DNA of 58,295 bases, from NCBI RefSeq assembly GCF_030398335.1, contig NZ_JAOAOP010000020.1:1-58295 (forward strand), given 5' to 3'. The position numbers and the translations under genes are program-made. This document shows positions 56,707-58,295 of this stretch, in pieces. This stretch comes from Aquibium sp. A9E412. GTDB taxonomy: Bacteria > Pseudomonadota > Alphaproteobacteria > Rhizobiales > Rhizobiaceae. The notes beneath the pieces are model-generated. The model ran no database searches, had not been told where the DNA came from, and saw only the letters and a list, made by a program, of their open reading frames with translations. How positions within the stretch are numbered: the stretch's first letter is position 1; each line of letters starts with the position of its first letter.

Positions 56707-57062
56707 ATCGCGCGGCGGCCGGGGTGCGCGCGGGCGCCCGGGCCGGGGCCTTGCGGCCGGCGACGGGCGGATATAAGGGGCGGCCGGCGAGGCTGTCAAG
56801 CGGCCGGCGCGGCGCGTCCCGCCGCTGCGCGAAGCGGCGCCTGGCCGGGCGCGGCCGGCGCCGCTCGGCGCGGCAGGCAACGCCGGGCGCAGCGTGGGCA
56901 GCGGGACGCGCGCGGCGCGGGTTCGGCCGGAGGCGGCGCGGCGGCGGGGCCGTGGCCGGGGCTCACGCGCAGGGTTGAGTCGGGCGCGGTGCGTCGATAT
57001 GTGTCTGCCACGCCTTCTTTCTCCGCGCCGCAGCCGGCGCTGTTCTCGTGCCAAGGGACGGA
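56707..57062. other. intergenic region between divergent tRNA-Met and the Gfo/Idh gene
   Basis: 356 bp, extremely GC-rich, with no recognisable gene. It contains the tRNA promoter (56770-56799) and nothing else that I can support. Confidence 0.5.
56770..56799 (-). promoter_or_regulatory. promoter of tRNA-Met
   Basis: Minus-strand TTGACA (56799-56794, perfect) and TATATC (56775-56770) at 18 bp; ends 63 bp before the tRNA 5' end. Confidence 0.6.
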
Positions 57063-58016
57063 ATGACACCGCGGATCGCCGTTTTGGGATGTGGCTACTG
57101 GGGAGCCAACCACATCCGCACGCTCAAGGCGCTCGGTGCGCTCCATGCCGTCTCCGATGCCAATGCGGCCAGGGCCGAGGGCTTCGCCAGCGAGCACGAC
57201 TGCCTGGCGATCGCGCCCGACACGCTGTTCGACCATGCCGAGGTCGACGCCATCGTCCTGGCGCTGCCGCCGCAGTTCCACGCCGAATACGCCGTGCGCG
57301 CGGTCGAAGCGGGCAAGGACGTGCTGGTCGAAAAGCCGATCGCGCTCACCGTCGCCTCGGCCGAGAAGGCGGTGGCGGCGGCGCATGCGGCCGGCCGGGT
57401 GCTGATGGTCGGCCACGTGCTGCGCTTCCACCCCGCCTTCGAGCGGCTCAAGGCGCTGATCGACGCCGGCGAGCTCGGCGCGGTCGGCTACATCCATTCG
57501 CACCGCCTCGGCCTCGGCAAGTTCCACACCGAGAACGACGCGCTGTGGGACCTGGCGCCGCACGACCTGTCGATGATCCTGGCGATCACCGGCACCGCGC
57601 CGGTCTCGGTGCGCGGCGAGGGCGCGGCGCTGCTCGACAATCTCAGCGACTTCGCGCATCTGCACATGCGCTTTCCCGGCGGGCTGCGCAGCCACCTGTT
57701 CACCTCGCGGCTCAACCCCTATCGCGAGCGCCGCCTCACCGTGGTCGGCGAGAAGGCGATGGCGGTGTTCGACGACGTCGAGCCGTGGGAGCGAAAGCTC
57801 GCCGTCTACCGCCACGCGGTGTGGCAGGACAGCGGCCAGTGGGCCTTCACCACCAACGAGCCGAGCTACGTGCCGGTCGAGCCGGGCATGCCGCTGACGC
57901 GCGAGCTCGAGCATTTCATCGCCTGCGTGCGCGAGCGCGCGCAGCCGCGCACCACCGGCGAGGAGGCGATCAACGTGCTGAAGATCCTGACCGCCGGCAC
58001 CATCCTGCACGACTGA
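57063..58016 (+). CDS. Gfo/Idh/MocA-family oxidoreductase (WlbA/WbpB-like)
   Basis: NAD(P)-dependent sugar oxidoreductase of 317 residues. N-terminal Rossmann motif AVLGCGYWGANHIRTL, the catalytic EKPIALTVA block (Lys of EKP) and the C-terminal domain with LWDLAPHDLSMILAITG, whose His is the usual catalytic residue. Similar to UDP-GlcNAc(A) 3-dehydrogenases of surface-glycan pathways. Start ATG at 57063 with an aagggacgg site; an in-frame GTG 15 bp upstream is less likely. Confidence 0.9.
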   Translation: MTPRIAVLGCGYWGANHIRTLKALGALHAVSDANAARAEGFASEHDCLAIAPDTLFDHAEVDAIVLALPPQFHAEYAVRAVEAGKDVLVEKPIALTVASAEKAVAAAHAAGRVLMVGHVLRFHPAFERLKALIDAGELGAVGYIHSHRLGLGKFHTENDALWDLAPHDLSMILAITGTAPVSVRGEGAALLDNLSDFAHLHMRFPGGLRSHLFTSRLNPYRERRLTVVGEKAMAVFDDVEPWERKLAVYRHAVWQDSGQWAFTTNEPSYVPVEPGMPLTRELEHFIACVRERAQPRTTGEEAINVLKILTAGTILHD

Positions 58017-58059
58017 GAGGGCGCGCCAGCAACGCGGTGGCCGTAGCGTCCGGCCGCCG

Positions 58060-58295
58060 TCACGGGGTGTGGGCGGCGGCGGGTGCGGCCATCAGCCGGG
58101 CGAGCTGCGCCTCGGCCCTGGCGGCGCGCTCGGCGCGCGCGACGAAGCCGCCGCCGAGCACGCGCGCGCCGGCGTCGTCGCCGGCATAGAGCACGCAGGC
58201 CTGGCCCGGCGCCACGCCGGCCTCGCCCTCGGCGAGCTCGACCCACACCTGGTCGCCGCGCCGCTCGAGGCGCGCCGGGCGCGGCGGCCGCGTCG
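58060..58295 (-). CDS. mnmA: tRNA 2-thiouridine(34) synthase MnmA, 3' part
   Basis: Only the C-terminal ~77 residues are inside the window; the gene continues past the edge. The sequence [15 protein letters not shown]... RVLGGGFV is the conserved C-terminal beta-barrel of MnmA, which sulfurates U34 of tRNA-Lys, -Glu and -Gln. Convergent with the Gfo/Idh gene, stops about 43 bp apart. Confidence 0.9.
   Translation of the reverse strand, partial: TRPPRPARLERRGDQVWVELAEGEAGVAPGQACVLYAGDDAGARVLGGGFVARAERAARAEAQLARLMAAPAAAHTP

Overview
The window is about 58 kb of very GC-rich DNA (roughly 70 % G+C by eye), densely packed on both strands. The housekeeping order (SDR / twin-TM protein / cob(I)alamin adenosyltransferase / etfB-etfA / 3-hydroxybutyryl-CoA dehydrogenase; secA divergent from a PpiC-type isomerase, then argJ, a GNAT and a Nudix mutT; an Flp pilin) and the protein sequences point to an alphaproteobacterium, most likely of the Hyphomicrobiales (Rhizobiales). 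The species cannot be named from the sequence.

Region 1 (1-33,200) is mostly core genome: beta-oxidation/ETF genes, rhomboid protease, B12 adenosyltransferase, YihY and EamA membrane proteins, gluQ, an AlkA-like glycosylase, an HNH nuclease, dsbB with a DedA/YqaA protein, tRNA-Leu(CAA), a TetR/MFS efflux pair, an acyl-CoA synthetase, a PLP aminotransferase, a flippase/acetyltransferase pair, secA, a PpiC isomerase, argJ, mutT, an Flp pilin, comF, grxC, a nitrilase-family amidase, DUF1178 and selO.

Region 2 (32,276-41,432) is a catabolic operon read leftwards: D-cysteine desulfhydrase-like PLP enzyme, dipeptide-type ABC transporter (binding protein, two permeases, two ATPases), an amidohydrolase and a RidA. 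An IclR gene faces its distal end. Two 'aattRtggaata' direct repeats 20 bp apart lie before the first gene.

Region 3 (41,595-54,349) is a second catabolic island: aconitase-family hydratase, NTF2-like protein, hydantoinase-like amidohydrolase, N-carbamoylsarcosine-amidase-like hydrolase, GntR regulator, isocitrate-lyase-family lyase, a TctC-type binding protein, an FAD dehydrogenase, an SDR and TctB/TctA. Near-identical palindromes of type AGTGTCRACACT stand before the four transcription units, three of them on or beside perfect TTGACA boxes. This suggests one GntR regulon for uptake and breakdown of a carboxylate, possibly a tricarboxylate handled as dehydrogenation, hydration and C-C cleavage.

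Region 4 (about 54,620-56,630) is a small, visibly less GC-rich patch at the 3' end of tRNA-Met(CAT). It holds a frameshifted phage terminase tail and a translationally coupled two-gene module: a small nucleotidyltransferase-like protein (GS...DxD) and an unrecognised 320-aa partner. This is the best candidate for an undescribed system. The window ends with a Gfo/Idh/MocA oxidoreductase and the 3' end of mnmA. Two families of short dispersed intergenic repeats (about 100 bp and 70 bp) are scattered through the window, and two copies supply the stop codons of their host genes.
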